DNA of 64,000 nt from an uncultured Muribaculaceae bacterium (GTDB taxonomy: Bacteria > Bacteroidota > Bacteroidia > Bacteroidales > Muribaculaceae), in NCBI GenBank assembly GCA_910584365.1, contig CAJUAF010000001.1:94218-158217 (forward strand), written 5' to 3'. Shown piece after piece: positions 8,217 through 17,868 of this stretch. Each line of letters opens with the position of its first letter. The stretch's first letter is position 1. Below the pieces are notes generated by a model. It made no database searches, had not been told where the DNA came from, and saw only the letters and a program-made list of their open reading frames with translations. The position numbers were made by a program, and so were the translations under genes.

Positions 8217-9581
8217 ATGAAAGAGTTCGATGAAGATTTTCTTGAGAAGATAAAAAGCATAATCGCCGCCCGCGACGAAGCAGCCGCGCGCCGTCAGCTG
8301 GAAGAAATGCACCCGGCCGACATCGCCGAACTTTATCAGGACCTTGACCTGCAGGAAGCGGAGTATCTCTACAAGCTCCTGGACGGCGACAAAGCCGCCG
8401 AGGTGCTGATGGAACTCGACGAGGATGACCGCCGCAAGCTCCTGAGCGACATGGAGCCGGAGGAAATCGCCAGCCGATACATCGACCACCTCGACTCCGA
8501 CGACGCCGTGGACCTTATCCAGGATCTCGACGAGGAGGACCGCGACGAAGTGCTGTCCCATATCGACGACGTGGAACAGGCCGGCGACATCATCGATCTG
8601 CTGAAATACGACGAGGACACCGCCGGCGGTCTGATGGGTACCGAGATGCTTGTGGTCAACGAGAACTGGTCTATGCCCGAATGTATCAAGCAGCTCAGGA
8701 TGCAGGCCGAGGACATGGACGAAGTCTACTACGTCTACGTGGTCGACAACGAAGACCGCCTGCGGGGCACTCTCCCCCTGAAGAAACTCATCACCCACCC
8801 GTCGGTCTCGAAAATCAGGAACGTGATGGAGACCGACCCCGTGGCCGTCAAGACCGACACCCCCCTGGATGATGTGGCCATCGACTTCGAGAAGTACAAC
8901 CTCGTGGCGATGCCCGTCGTAGACTCCATCGGAAGGCTTGTGGGTCACATAACCGTCGACGACGTCATGGACCGTGTGCGCGAGTCTTCGGAACGCGACT
9001 ATCAGCTGGCTTCCGGTCTCTCGCAGGACGTAGAATCGGACGACACCATATGGCAGCAGACCCGCGCCCGTCTGCCCTGGCTTCTGATAGGTATCGCCGG
9101 AGGTATCGGCAACTCGCTTATTCTCGGAAACTTCGAACAGGGATTCGCCACCAATCCCGCCATGGCGCTCTTTATCCCGATGATCGGCGGCACGGGAGGA
9201 AACGTCGGCATCCAGTCCTCGGCCATCGTGGTCCAGGGCCTTGCCAACGGCTCCCTCGACCTCAAGGACACCGGGCGGCAGCTTTTCAAGGAAGTTGGCG
9301 TAGGACTTATCAACGGACTTATCATCTCCCTGATAGTGTTCGTCTACAATGTCTGCAACCTCTCCCCCTGGAATCCGACCACTATCGCCGTATCGCTGTC
9401 GCTGATGGCCGTGGTGTTGTTCGCGTCGATTTTCGGCACTTTCGTGCCCCTGACCCTGGAGCGCTTCAAGATTGACCCTGCGCTCGCCACCGGCCCGTTC
9501 ATCTCCATCACCAACGACATCATCGGTATGCTCATCTATATGCTGATTTCCTCCGCCCTCATGCAGGCTTTCGCCTCCTGA
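8217..9581 (+). CDS. mgtE: Magnesium transporter MgtE
   Basis: A 454-residue MgtE Mg2+ channel of the inner membrane. Visible parts are an acidic helical N domain (about 1-130, with the HPADIAELYQDLD family motif), a pair of CBS domains (about 135-255, rich in Asp/Glu for Mg2+ sensing) and five membrane helices (about 285-454). The conserved IPMIGGTGGNVGIQSSAIVVQG is in the pore region. The ion gate in the family closes when the cytoplasmic N and CBS domains bind Mg2+. Length and layout are normal. Gene follows rsmA on the same strand. Confidence 0.95.
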   Translation: MKEFDEDFLEKIKSIIAARDEAAARRQLEEMHPADIAELYQDLDLQEAEYLYKLLDGDKAAEVLMELDEDDRRKLLSDMEPEEIASRYIDHLDSDDAVDLIQDLDEEDRDEVLSHIDDVEQAGDIIDLLKYDEDTAGGLMGTEMLVVNENWSMPECIKQLRMQAEDMDEVYYVYVVDNEDRLRGTLPLKKLITHPSVSKIRNVMETDPVAVKTDTPLDDVAIDFEKYNLVAMPVVDSIGRLVGHITVDDVMDRVRESSERDYQLASGLSQDVESDDTIWQQTRARLPWLLIGIAGGIGNSLILGNFEQGFATNPAMALFIPMIGGTGGNVGIQSSAIVVQGLANGSLDLKDTGRQLFKEVGVGLINGLIISLIVFVYNVCNLSPWNPTTIAVSLSLMAVVLFASIFGTFVPLTLERFKIDPALATGPFISITNDIIGMLIYMLISSALMQAFAS

Positions 9582-9647
9582 TACCTTAAAAATCCGCTGT
9601 TCTCTCTGCTCCCCTCCCTACACTCTTGTTATCCCCATTTCCCCAAT

Positions 9648-10136
9648 ATGGAATTCTTTCATACCGTAGAGTTTTACGTAATCCTGCTGGTTATCGCCGC
9701 GTTCTGCGTGGGGCTGCTGGCCATCCCCTCCGGCAGCGGACCGGTTGAAACCGGTTTCGCCGACGGGCTGCTCAGCTTCACCCCCGAAGGGGAAGCTGAC
9801 CCGGAGCCGCGTATCGAAATCCTCTGCCAGGAGGACGGTTCGGTGAAAATCCTCCGCTACGGCCTCCCCGCGGACCTCGATTCGGCCGCGACCGTGGCCC
9901 TCGCCGTCAGTCGCAAAGGATTCGACATCTCCATCGAGGAACGCATCACCCCTTCCGGCCGTCCGCTCCTCGCTTCGGAAGCCACTCCGGTGAACACCGC
10001 CATGTTCCATCTCCCCGTCCTCGCCCGGGAACGTTACCATATCAAATACAATTCCGACCCGACCTCCTCCTTCACAACCCTGACCCTGCACAACAGGCCG
10101 GGCCTTCACTCCACGCGGATTCTGCGTAAAGCCTGA
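9648..10136 (+). CDS. Membrane-anchored protein of unknown function
   Basis: A 162-residue protein with one N-terminal hydrophobic helix (FYVILLVIAAFCVGLLAIP, residues about 9-27) and a predicted beta-rich soluble remainder containing many short strands with Pro/Gly turns. I do not recognise a family. It begins 66 bases after mgtE and ends 21 bases before an AraC-type sensor gene, so it may be co-transcribed with that regulator. The anchor lacks a lipobox or clear cleavage site, so the soluble part probably stays tethered; orientation is not settled. Confidence 0.7.
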   Translation: MEFFHTVEFYVILLVIAAFCVGLLAIPSGSGPVETGFADGLLSFTPEGEADPEPRIEILCQEDGSVKILRYGLPADLDSAATVALAVSRKGFDISIEERITPSGRPLLASEATPVNTAMFHLPVLARERYHIKYNSDPTSSFTTLTLHNRPGLHSTRILRKA

Positions 10137-10157
10137 TACCCTCTTTCCCCAAAAAAG

Positions 10158-11678
10158 ATGCTACGTTCACTGATGTTCCGCTTACTGGCTCTTGTCGGAC
10201 TGCTTGTAGCCGCCGTCATCCCCTCCCGGGGGGAGGACACCGACTCCCTGCGCAAAAGAATGGTACTGAGGGCGCAGGCGCTCCGCAACATGGATGCGGA
10301 GGAAAACATCTCCCGGCGGCTGCGGGCCATTACCGACAGCCTCGGCCACGGAGGGCACGATGACTACTATTTCGCAGCCAGAAACGTGCTTATCGACCAG
10401 CTCTTCGGCGAGAACCGTTTCGCCGAAGCCGATGCGGAAGCTATCCGGATGGAAGAGGAGGCCCGCGAGGCCGACAACCCCACGGCGCTCGCCATGAGTC
10501 ACCGGGTCCGCGGTCAGATGTTCTACAAGCTATCGCAGCCGCGCCGGGCTATGGCCGAACTCGACACGGCGCTACTGCTTGCCCCCGGTTTCCGCGGAAA
10601 TCTCAACGCGTTTTCGACCGCAGCCAGCATCAATGAGTGGCGCGTCATAGTAGCCGCGAAGCTCGGGGACAACGCCCGCGCCCGGGACGCCCGCAGACGC
10701 TATACGGAAGCGGTGGAGTACTGGCACAGCCAGGGCTGGCAGGATCCCTACCGGCACTTCACCGTCACCTCCCTGGCGTTCAGAGCCGACGACACCGGAG
10801 ACTATGCCGAAGCCAGCGCCCTGCTCGACAGCGCCTCCTCCATGATTCTTCCCGGACTCCCGGCGCGCGCCTATGAGCATTACTACAACTCCAAAGCCCG
10901 AATCGAAAGTGAGGCCGGAAATTACGGCGAAGCACTCGCCGCCGCAGACACCCTCCTGAAAACCCATGCCGGTTTCCCCTGGCTGTATCTCGACGACCTG
11001 AAACTCCGCGCCCGCATCCTTCACCGGGCCGGTCTGCACGACCTCAGCACCGCCGACTATGAGCGCCATGCGCTGCTGCGCGACTCAATGGCAATAAAGC
11101 AGGCCGGGAACCAGCTTGCCGACCTGTCGGCCCTTTACCGCACCGAACTGGAACAGGAACACCGGCGGGCGTCGACATACAGGACTATCGGACTCAGCGG
11201 CATAATCCTGCTGTTGCTGATTCTGCTGGCTGTCAGTCTGCGGGCAACTCTCGACCAGCGGCGCCGCAACCGCCTGCTTGTCGACTGCCTGCGCGAACTC
11301 GACCGCCAGCCTCCGGTCATCCCCGCCGACAACCGCGAAGAGGAAAGCGATATCGATATCCTCGACCGCCATATGCGCTCGCAGCGCCCCTACACCGACC
11401 CGGCGTTCAGCCGCCAGGAACTCGCGCGCGCCGTCGGTATGTCGCCTGACGCTGTCGCCCGGATTATCCGCGACGCCCGGGGAACGACAGTGCTGGCCTA
11501 TATCAACAGCCACCGCCTGGACGAGGCCAGGCGCATCCTCGAATCCGATTCGGCGGAAACGCTGACCGAAATCGCCCAGCGGCTCGGCTTCGGGACACTG
11601 CGCACTTTCCAGCGTACCTTTTCGGAACGGTACGCCATGCCCCCCTCCCGCTACCGCTCCCTGGCGAAGGGGAAATAG
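10158..11678 (+). CDS. Membrane-spanning AraC-family sensor-regulator with TPR-like sensor
   Basis: A 506-residue one-piece sensor and transcription factor. It has a signal-type N-terminal helix (MFRLLALVGLLVAAVIPS), a helical TPR-like periplasmic region (about 25-335), a transmembrane helix (about 341-364, TIGLSGIILLLLILLAVSL), and a cytoplasmic C-terminal AraC HTH domain (about 405-503, with RQELARAVGMSPDAVARII and LTEIAQRLGFGTLRTFQRTF). This design is common in Bacteroidales. The downstream GLUG lipoprotein genes are the obvious candidate targets, since a 21-bp-spaced direct repeat lies directly after the stop codon. The signal it senses is unknown. Confidence 0.85.
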   Translation: MLRSLMFRLLALVGLLVAAVIPSRGEDTDSLRKRMVLRAQALRNMDAEENISRRLRAITDSLGHGGHDDYYFAARNVLIDQLFGENRFAEADAEAIRMEEEAREADNPTALAMSHRVRGQMFYKLSQPRRAMAELDTALLLAPGFRGNLNAFSTAASINEWRVIVAAKLGDNARARDARRRYTEAVEYWHSQGWQDPYRHFTVTSLAFRADDTGDYAEASALLDSASSMILPGLPARAYEHYYNSKARIESEAGNYGEALAAADTLLKTHAGFPWLYLDDLKLRARILHRAGLHDLSTADYERHALLRDSMAIKQAGNQLADLSALYRTELEQEHRRASTYRTIGLSGIILLLLILLAVSLRATLDQRRRNRLLVDCLRELDRQPPVIPADNREEESDIDILDRHMRSQRPYTDPAFSRQELARAVGMSPDAVARIIRDARGTTVLAYINSHRLDEARRILESDSAETLTEIAQRLGFGTLRTFQRTFSERYAMPPSRYRSLAKGK

Positions 11679-11708
11679 AAATTGTCGTGTCCGCGCCCAA
11701 AATTGTCG
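11679..11708 (+). promoter_or_regulatory. Direct repeat, candidate AraC-type operator
   Basis: AAATTGTCG occurs at 11679-11687 and again at 11700-11708, exactly 21 bases apart, i.e. two helical turns. AraC-family proteins typically bind direct repeats with this spacing. The site sits between the AraC-type gene (stop at 11678) and the -7 box at 11743-11750 of the GLUG lipoprotein gene. Function is inferred. Confidence 0.45.
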
Positions 11709-11742
11709 CCCCTTTGTCCCTCTCCATGCCAGGGCTTTAGGG

Positions 11743-11750
11743 TAAATTTG
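11743..11750 (+). promoter_or_regulatory. -7 box of first GLUG lipoprotein gene
   Basis: TAAATTTG ends four bases before the ATG at 11755, suggesting a leaderless transcript. The nearest upstream TTTG (11713-11716) is 26 bases away, longer than the usual 19-21, which would fit a promoter that depends on an activator. Confidence 0.6.
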
Positions 11751-11754
11751 CGGC

Positions 11755-14679
11755 ATGAAACCGATTTATCACCTTCTTGCTTCATTCATCATCGCGGCGG
11801 GAGCCATGACGTCGTGCAGCGACGATCTTCCCTCCCCCGGCAGCAGCTCCGACGAGGTCACCGACCGCTACGTGGGACGTGCCGGGCAATTCACTTTCGG
11901 CCCGGAAGTCAAAGGCTTCGATTACCGGGAATTCACCCTCAGACTGAAAGCTCCCGACGGAAGCGTCATCGCACGCAGGGGGCACCATGCCCGTACCAAC
12001 GGAATTTCAGATTTCCGGCTGGATGTCGGTCTGGCCGACGGGGAATACGAGATGCTCTATCTCGAATACGCCACGGCGGAGAATCCCCTGAAAGCCGACC
12101 TGGCCGAGGAATTTCCCGTGTCGCAGTACGGGCTCGGCGCCCGCGTCAGCATCCGCGACGGAGTGATTTCCGTAGTCGACAGCTACGACGACGATACCGA
12201 ACTGTTCGGCGAAGGCACCCCCGAGAATCCCTACCGCATCGGCTCCTATCATCACCTGCAGAAACTCGCCCACTACGTAAACAGCGAGGAGACAAACGGG
12301 ATGATCACCCGAGACACGTACTTCGAGCAGACAGCCGACATCGATATGTACCAGGCCTCCCGGGAGGCCGACAAGCGCTACGGATGGCTCCCCATCGGCG
12401 CCTCCACAACGCGCCCCTTCCGCGGCCACTACAAAGGACGCGCCCTGACCCACATCTTCATCGACCGCCCGCATACGGCGGGTGTGGGGCTTTTCGGCTT
12501 CCTCCACAACGCTTCCATCTCCGGAATCCGCATGAAGGATTCCGAAATCTGCGGCAACTTCGCCGTGGGTGGTATCGCGGGAGCGTCCATCATGTCGGGG
12601 GCCGACAGAGGTTTCGTATCGTTCACAGACTGCACCATCAGCGGCAGCTCCATCAAAGGGTCGGAGGAAAGTGTCTCCGTAGGCGCCCTGGCCGGAGCGA
12701 TAGACATGAATTCCCGGGCGCTCTTCCAGGGGTGTCGATCGGAAAGCAACGATGTCGCCGCCACTTATAACGCCGGAGGTCTTCTCGGCGGATGCGGCCT
12801 CTATTCCTATCTCAACATGAACGACTGCTCCAGCTCCTCCACCGTCACCTCCGGTTTCTCCGGGGCCGGCGGTATGGTAGGTTCCTGCGACACCGTCTAC
12901 ATCGCCGCCTGCCACAACCAGGGGGAAATCCGCGGAGCCACCGCCCCGAAGGACCGAGAAAGCTCCATCGGCGCCGGAGGCCTGATCGGAGGTGCGAATA
13001 TCGCCAGCATCACCTCCTGCGACAACTCCGGGACAGTAAGCGGATTCGCCGGTGTCGGAGGTCTGCTGGGAAGCACCCGCGTGAAGGGAAGCGACAGGGA
13101 GGCATATATGTACGGCAACGTAATGCTCCGTTACAGCTATAACGACGGGGACGTCTCCGGCACGGACTGCGTCGGCGGTATTGTCGGTGAATCCCAAACC
13201 GGATGCTACGCAGTCTATAATACCGGAAAGGTCACAGGCTCGCGCTATGTGGCCGGAATCGCGGGATGCACCGCCATCGCCGTGGTCCACAATGCCATAA
13301 ACACCGGCGAGATTTCCGGTAAGGACTATGTAAGCGGTATTATCGGCAAGACCGGTTTCGGCTCCGTAGCCCTCGATCACAACTACGGGAAAGCCACCGC
13401 CACGGGGTCGCATCTCGGAGGAATCATCGCCCTGGCGGGAAACAATACCATCATGCACTACTGCGGCAATTACGGCGACCTCGATTCCAGGGGCAACGGG
13501 CCTGTCGGCGGACTGATCGGCGAGGTCGGCGATCCCCGGAAATGGACCGGGATGAACATAGCCGAGTGCGTGGTCGGCGCCCTGGAAATAGGCATGAGTG
13601 TCCTGGGTCCGATGATTGCTGTCGGGGAACATTTCGTGGCGGCCGCCTCCCATACTTTCGCCATCTTCCTGAAAGTGTCGGAAGTAGTGGCCGACGCCTC
13701 CCTGCTCATCACCGACACGGGTCTCCTTGGCGCAGGAGTCTACGAGATGCTTGAGCCGGAGGAGATCGAGGCGATGGGCGACGAACTGGGAGTGACCTGT
13801 CTCGACATCAACGGCAAGGTGAAGAGCGCCATGTCCGACATTCGCTCCCGTGCCGAGGTCAATCTTCAGGCGTTCGACTCGGAAGCGCTGCGCAGCGGCT
13901 ATGTAGGATCCGTGGAATCCACAATCGGCTACTACGAGGAGGAGGGTAACGACGAGAGCTTCAACGCCCGCCTGAACCTGACCCGCGAGGAACGCCAGGA
14001 AGACCTTGAAAAGAAACACAAGACAAGCGAGATTATCCACGCAGTCACAGCCGGAGTCTGCATCCTGGTCGGGACAGTGGCTGCCGTCGGAGGAGCCATC
14101 GCCTCGGGAGGCGCCGCGGTGCCCTTCATAATAGCCGGTTCCGCAGCATCGCTGGCCGGCGGCCTGAACGCCATCACCAAGAGTACACTGGAATTCGAGG
14201 AAAACGTGGTTGTGATTTCCCAGTGTATCAACGCCGGAGATATCGCCGCCAGATCAGGTTCCGCCGGAGGCATGGTCGGAAAGCTGCAGGACGCCAGTAT
14301 TCTGCGCGACTGCCTCAACACCGGCAACGGACCCGGATTCGGCTCGCCGTTCGCTTCTGACTGCGGCAGCAATGTCGAAATCCGTTCAGTAATATCACTT
14401 TCCGGGAACTATTCCTCATGGAAAGACGCGGAATTATACACCCACATCTCCAACGCGGTAGTCTACAAACCGGGAGTCTCGGCCGACGAGGGATACAACT
14501 GCTGGATAAACAGCCGTGTGACCCTCATGGATGTCAAGGAGATAGCCGACCCCTCCAGCTACACCGAGCATGATTCCGGATGGAAAATCGGCGCCGACGC
14601 CACTTCCCGCTGGAAACTCGGTTCGGCGGCATCCAACACTTTCCCCGTACCTTATTATTCCGAAATGCGTGATTTATGA
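11755..14679 (+). CDS. GLUG-repeat surface lipoprotein with hydrophobic insert
   Basis: A 974-residue lipoprotein (signal ...AAGAMTSC, lipid Cys21). After a small beta domain (about 35-140) comes a long series of GLUG-type repeats, each with a VGGLLG / AGGMVG / VGGIVG core, expected to form a right-handed beta-helix on the cell surface. The array is interrupted at about 608-665 and 763-803 by hydrophobic helical segments, the second very rich in Gly and Ala (GGAIASGGAAVPFIIAGSAA), with a charged stretch between. Such segments are unusual in a beta-helix and could insert into membrane. The array resumes near 835. The stop overlaps the next ATG (ATGA), so the two genes are co-translated. Role (adhesion, fibre, toxin) is not established. 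Confidence 0.8.
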   Translation: MKPIYHLLASFIIAAGAMTSCSDDLPSPGSSSDEVTDRYVGRAGQFTFGPEVKGFDYREFTLRLKAPDGSVIARRGHHARTNGISDFRLDVGLADGEYEMLYLEYATAENPLKADLAEEFPVSQYGLGARVSIRDGVISVVDSYDDDTELFGEGTPENPYRIGSYHHLQKLAHYVNSEETNGMITRDTYFEQTADIDMYQASREADKRYGWLPIGASTTRPFRGHYKGRALTHIFIDRPHTAGVGLFGFLHNASISGIRMKDSEICGNFAVGGIAGASIMSGADRGFVSFTDCTISGSSIKGSEESVSVGALAGAIDMNSRALFQGCRSESNDVAATYNAGGLLGGCGLYSYLNMNDCSSSSTVTSGFSGAGGMVGSCDTVYIAACHNQGEIRGATAPKDRESSIGAGGLIGGANIASITSCDNSGTVSGFAGVGGLLGSTRVKGSDREAYMYGNVMLRYSYNDGDVSGTDCVGGIVGESQTGCYAVYNTGKVTGSRYVAGIAGCTAIAVVHNAINTGEISGKDYVSGIIGKTGFGSVALDHNYGKATATGSHLGGIIALAGNNTIMHYCGNYGDLDSRGNGPVGGLIGEVGDPRKWTGMNIAECVVGALEIGMSVLGPMIAVGEHFVAAASHTFAIFLKVSEVVADASLLITDTGLLGAGVYEMLEPEEIEAMGDELGVTCLDINGKVKSAMSDIRSRAEVNLQAFDSEALRSGYVGSVESTIGYYEEEGNDESFNARLNLTREERQEDLEKKHKTSEIIHAVTAGVCILVGTVAAVGGAIASGGAAVPFIIAGSAASLAGGLNAITKSTLEFEENVVVISQCINAGDIAARSGSAGGMVGKLQDASILRDCLNTGNGPGFGSPFASDCGSNVEIRSVISLSGNYSSWKDAELYTHISNAVVYKPGVSADEGYNCWINSRVTLMDVKEIADPSSYTEHDSGWKIGADATSRWKLGSAASNTFPVPYYSEMRDL

Positions 14680-17630
14680 AAAAGATACAGACAATTTTTG
14701 CCCCGGTACTGCTGGGGGTAACCCTCCTGCTGGGCTCATGCAGCGATGAGCCTGTACCGGCCCCGGCCCCTGAAACTGAAATCGGCGAGGGATACGTCAT
14801 TTCTTCGTTCAACATCGACAACGGTCACTACGCCATCCCCGAAGGGGTGGAGAAAATTGAGATAGCCCTCATTTCCACCGAGGGGGAGACTCTGAGCTAT
14901 GAGGCGGTATATGAGCCGGGAGAACCCTCCTCGCGTTTCCGTATGTATATCCCGGATTCCTCCCCCCTGGCCGACGGCCGCTACGTGATGACTCTCCGCC
15001 AGACCGACGGCACCGGCATCGGAGGTCGCCTCCTGGTGTCTTTCGCCTCCAACAGCCTTGTGGAAGTGGAGATGTCTCTGCCGGCTTATCTCCTCGACGG
15101 AAACGGCACCCAGGATTCTCCATATATAATCAGCGATGACGACAGCTTCAATATGTTCAACATCAACCTCCTGGATGACCCGACTTTCGGAGCGGGGCTT
15201 TTCTTCCGCCAGACCGCGGACGTAAGGCCATCAGACCAGAGCAGCGAAGCTCCCGGCCGCGGTTACTGGGGCGCGAATTTCGCCGGGAACTATGACGGCG
15301 GAGGCCATTGCATCAACGGGCTGTATTACAAAGGTACCGGACGCCCCGAGTCCGACACCTGCTTCGGTCTTTTCCGGGAACTCAGGGGATATGCCACGGT
15401 CCATGACGTAAAGTTTACCGGCGTAGCCGTCAGCGGCCTCCATTCGGAAGGGGGTGTCGTCGCAGGTCGTTCGCGAGGTTTCAACATACTGAAAGGGATT
15501 TCACTTTCGGGCTATATGGAAGGTGTCGACGGAGGTTCGGCCCTCGGAGGCCTGATCGGCCATATAGCCAACGGTTTTGTCTCGGCGTCCGACATCGATT
15601 ACGGCATGGACATCGACGGCTACGACCGCGTGGGCGGTCTGTTCGGCACCGTCTCCCAGGGATGCGCTTTCCGCGTCTCCCATGTCAGAACCTCGACGAT
15701 GCACTTCAGCGTCAGCGGTCACAATGACGTCGGGGGCATCGTCGGCGAGACCGACGGAGTCTTCTCAATCGAAGACGTAAGGCTTGAACACAAGGTCTCC
15801 TCCGAAGATGACGATATCCGCATCATTTCCGGCTCGGGAGAGGCCACCGGGGGTATCATCGGACGCATCTCGGTATGCTGCAAGATGGACCTTGCAATCC
15901 GCAATGCGCGGGTAAGCTGCCCCGTCGGCCACGCGAAGGGGACTGCCGTCGGAGGCATCATCGGCGAGACGGCCCATCCGCTTGCGCTCACACTGTCGGG
16001 ATGTCGCGTATATTCGATAGTCTCCGGGAACGCCCGAGTCGGGGGTATCTTCGGTTCGGCGGATTTCAAAGGCACGGTAGTGGTGGAAGGCTCCGACGAC
16101 GACACCCGCGTGGTTGTCGACGACATGGCCGCGAAAATCTCCGGCTCGACCGATGTCGGAGGCTTCGCCGGTTTCTGGCAAGGCGTATATAAGCCTCAGG
16201 CCCGGGTAAGAATCAATCTGCCGGTCAACGGCACCATCCGGAACACAGGTGGAGCTTTCGGATGTCTGTATCACTCGGATATCCATGCCGCCGACTTCAA
16301 GATCGGTGACAGTTCCGACGCCTCCAATGAAGATCCTGTCATGCGCGTCACCGGCTCGCAGAACGTGGGCGGTTTCGCGGGCTACACGGAATACGGCAGT
16401 CTCCGTGGTCCCGACAGCTTCAATTATTCCGAGAACGGCCAGTCGATCAGAGTACCCGACACGGCCCGTTTCAAGCCGGCTTACAGCTCGGTCGTCGAAG
16501 GTCAAGAAAGCGTCGGCGGACTCGTAGGTTCGGCCGTCGGCACCCAGTTCGGCGCCCTGTCATGCAACGCCACAGTCCTGGGCAACATGAACACCGGCGG
16601 TATCGCGGGGTATTATGAAATCCGTGGTTTCGTGGTGGAGGACTGCGCTTTCTTCGGCACCGTCAAGGCCGACAAGAGCGACAATACCGGAGGCATCTTC
16701 GGCTACTTCAAGGCTTCCGACAGCGGCCATTTCCAGGACTGCGTGAATTACGGCTCTGTATCCGGTCACAACTGCACCGGCGGCATCGTGGGGCTGATCC
16801 TGAAAGACCGCCCCACCGCCTCAGTGGAGTCCGGAAGGACGTGCAGTCTGCGGTGGTGTGTCAACACAGGCGACATCACCGGCAACGCCCACGTAGGGGG
16901 ATGCTGTGGCTTCGCTCACAGTCTGAAAGCCGACGAGGGGTATAACAGCGACCATGAGCGCGACATCGAGTTCGACCAGTGCATGAACAAGGGTAACATC
17001 CGGTCCACCGGAGACGGAGGCACGGGGGGAATCGTCGGGTTCTCCGAACAGCGTATGGGAGTGCGCCACTGCGCCAACCTGGGGGATGTACATTGTTCGG
17101 GAAAGGCCATGGGCGTAGGCGGTATCGGCGGCCGCATGGGACGCGACGCTTCCGGCGCGGGCCTGTTCAACGACTGGCTCAACCTGCGCATCGAAGAGTG
17201 CGTCAACCGCGGCGAAATCTCCTGCGACAACCAGGACACCCGCGTCGGAGGCATTCTCGGTTATCAGGAGGAAGGACATAACTGCGAAATCAACAATTCC
17301 CTCAACGCCGGAGCCGTCACATCGAAGCAAAAGCATGACAACGGAGGTCTGGTAGGCTATATGGATCATGTATCCTCATGCAAGAACAACGTAAATTCCG
17401 GCAAGGTAAGCCACGGCAACGCCACCATCGGCGACCACAAGGGAAGCTACACGGCTGATTACAACTATTATCTGGACGGCAGCGGAAAAGGATGGCCAAG
17501 CTCATCCATCTCAATCAAGGAGAGCGATTTCAAAAAGCAGAGCAGTTTCAGCCACCTGGATTTCGACAATTACTGGACAATCGGCGCCAACGGCCCCGAG
17601 CCGAAAAACTGTCAGTGGAGAAACTACTGA
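14676..17630 (+). CDS. GLUG-repeat surface lipoprotein
   Basis: A 984-residue paralogue-like partner of the preceding gene, starting within its stop codon. The signal peptide ends LLLGSC (lipid Cys22); a beta domain of about 130 residues follows, then roughly fifteen GLUG-type repeats (GALGGLIG, VGGLFG, VGGIVGE, TGGIIG, VGGFAG, TGGIAG, TGGIVG and variants) reaching the C-terminus. Unlike its partner it has no long hydrophobic insert. Both proteins share the layout signal, small domain, 'LDGNGTQDSPYIIS'-type entry segment, repeats. Expected location is the outer surface. The pair may form a heteromeric surface structure controlled by the upstream AraC-type sensor. Confidence 0.8.
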   Translation: MKKIQTIFAPVLLGVTLLLGSCSDEPVPAPAPETEIGEGYVISSFNIDNGHYAIPEGVEKIEIALISTEGETLSYEAVYEPGEPSSRFRMYIPDSSPLADGRYVMTLRQTDGTGIGGRLLVSFASNSLVEVEMSLPAYLLDGNGTQDSPYIISDDDSFNMFNINLLDDPTFGAGLFFRQTADVRPSDQSSEAPGRGYWGANFAGNYDGGGHCINGLYYKGTGRPESDTCFGLFRELRGYATVHDVKFTGVAVSGLHSEGGVVAGRSRGFNILKGISLSGYMEGVDGGSALGGLIGHIANGFVSASDIDYGMDIDGYDRVGGLFGTVSQGCAFRVSHVRTSTMHFSVSGHNDVGGIVGETDGVFSIEDVRLEHKVSSEDDDIRIISGSGEATGGIIGRISVCCKMDLAIRNARVSCPVGHAKGTAVGGIIGETAHPLALTLSGCRVYSIVSGNARVGGIFGSADFKGTVVVEGSDDDTRVVVDDMAAKISGSTDVGGFAGFWQGVYKPQARVRINLPVNGTIRNTGGAFGCLYHSDIHAADFKIGDSSDASNEDPVMRVTGSQNVGGFAGYTEYGSLRGPDSFNYSENGQSIRVPDTARFKPAYSSVVEGQESVGGLVGSAVGTQFGALSCNATVLGNMNTGGIAGYYEIRGFVVEDCAFFGTVKADKSDNTGGIFGYFKASDSGHFQDCVNYGSVSGHNCTGGIVGLILKDRPTASVESGRTCSLRWCVNTGDITGNAHVGGCCGFAHSLKADEGYNSDHERDIEFDQCMNKGNIRSTGDGGTGGIVGFSEQRMGVRHCANLGDVHCSGKAMGVGGIGGRMGRDASGAGLFNDWLNLRIEECVNRGEISCDNQDTRVGGILGYQEEGHNCEINNSLNAGAVTSKQKHDNGGLVGYMDHVSSCKNNVNSGKVSHGNATIGDHKGSYTADYNYYLDGSGKGWPSSSISIKESDFKKQSSFSHLDFDNYWTIGANGPEPKNCQWRNY

Positions 17631-17666
17631 CCTGAGACCGTCCTTGTTTTCGTCCGGACGGTCCAT

Positions 17667-17714
17667 ATGAACTGCACCCGAAAGTCAGAAATAAATCTTT
17701 TGGGTGCAGTTCAT
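17667..17714. repeat. Small palindrome with IS-like ends, possible terminator
   Basis: ATGAACTGCACCC at 17667-17679 and its exact reverse complement at 17702-17714 enclose 22 bases, themselves partly paired (CCCgAAA / TTTtGGG). The outer ends 5'-TGAACTGCACCC are reminiscent of IS150-group IS3 termini, so this may be a 46-bp remnant made only of two ends. It lies 37 bases after the GLUG operon and is followed by TTTT, so it could also end transcription. No flanking target duplication is evident. Confidence 0.55.
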
Positions 17715-17796
17715 TTTGCCTTAACTCCTTATTCACATTACTTCCCGTCGCTTCTGTGCGCGCCTTATCAATACTTATCAAAAAAACGGGGAAACG

Positions 17797-17828
17797 TTTG
17801 CAGGAACGGAAAAAACTCGCTAACTTTG
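17797..17828 (+). promoter_or_regulatory. Promoter of tRNA-Gln
   Basis: TTTG at 17797-17800, a 20-base spacer and TAACTTTG at 17821-17828 match the Bacteroidetes consensus and lie about 40 bases before the tRNA. Confidence 0.8.
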
Positions 17829-17868
17829 CACCGCCTTAGGGCGCCCCGGCGTCTTGGGCGATAAGGAT

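Noticed and set aside
7140..8948. 602-codon minus-strand frame opposite rsmA and mgtE
   Set aside because: Opposite to two well-supported genes and without any recognisable motif.
12007..14040. Long minus-strand open frame (677 codons) across the first GLUG gene
   Set aside because: It is a shadow of GC-rich third-position usage; the plus-strand gene has signal peptide and family repeats, and the antisense frame has none.
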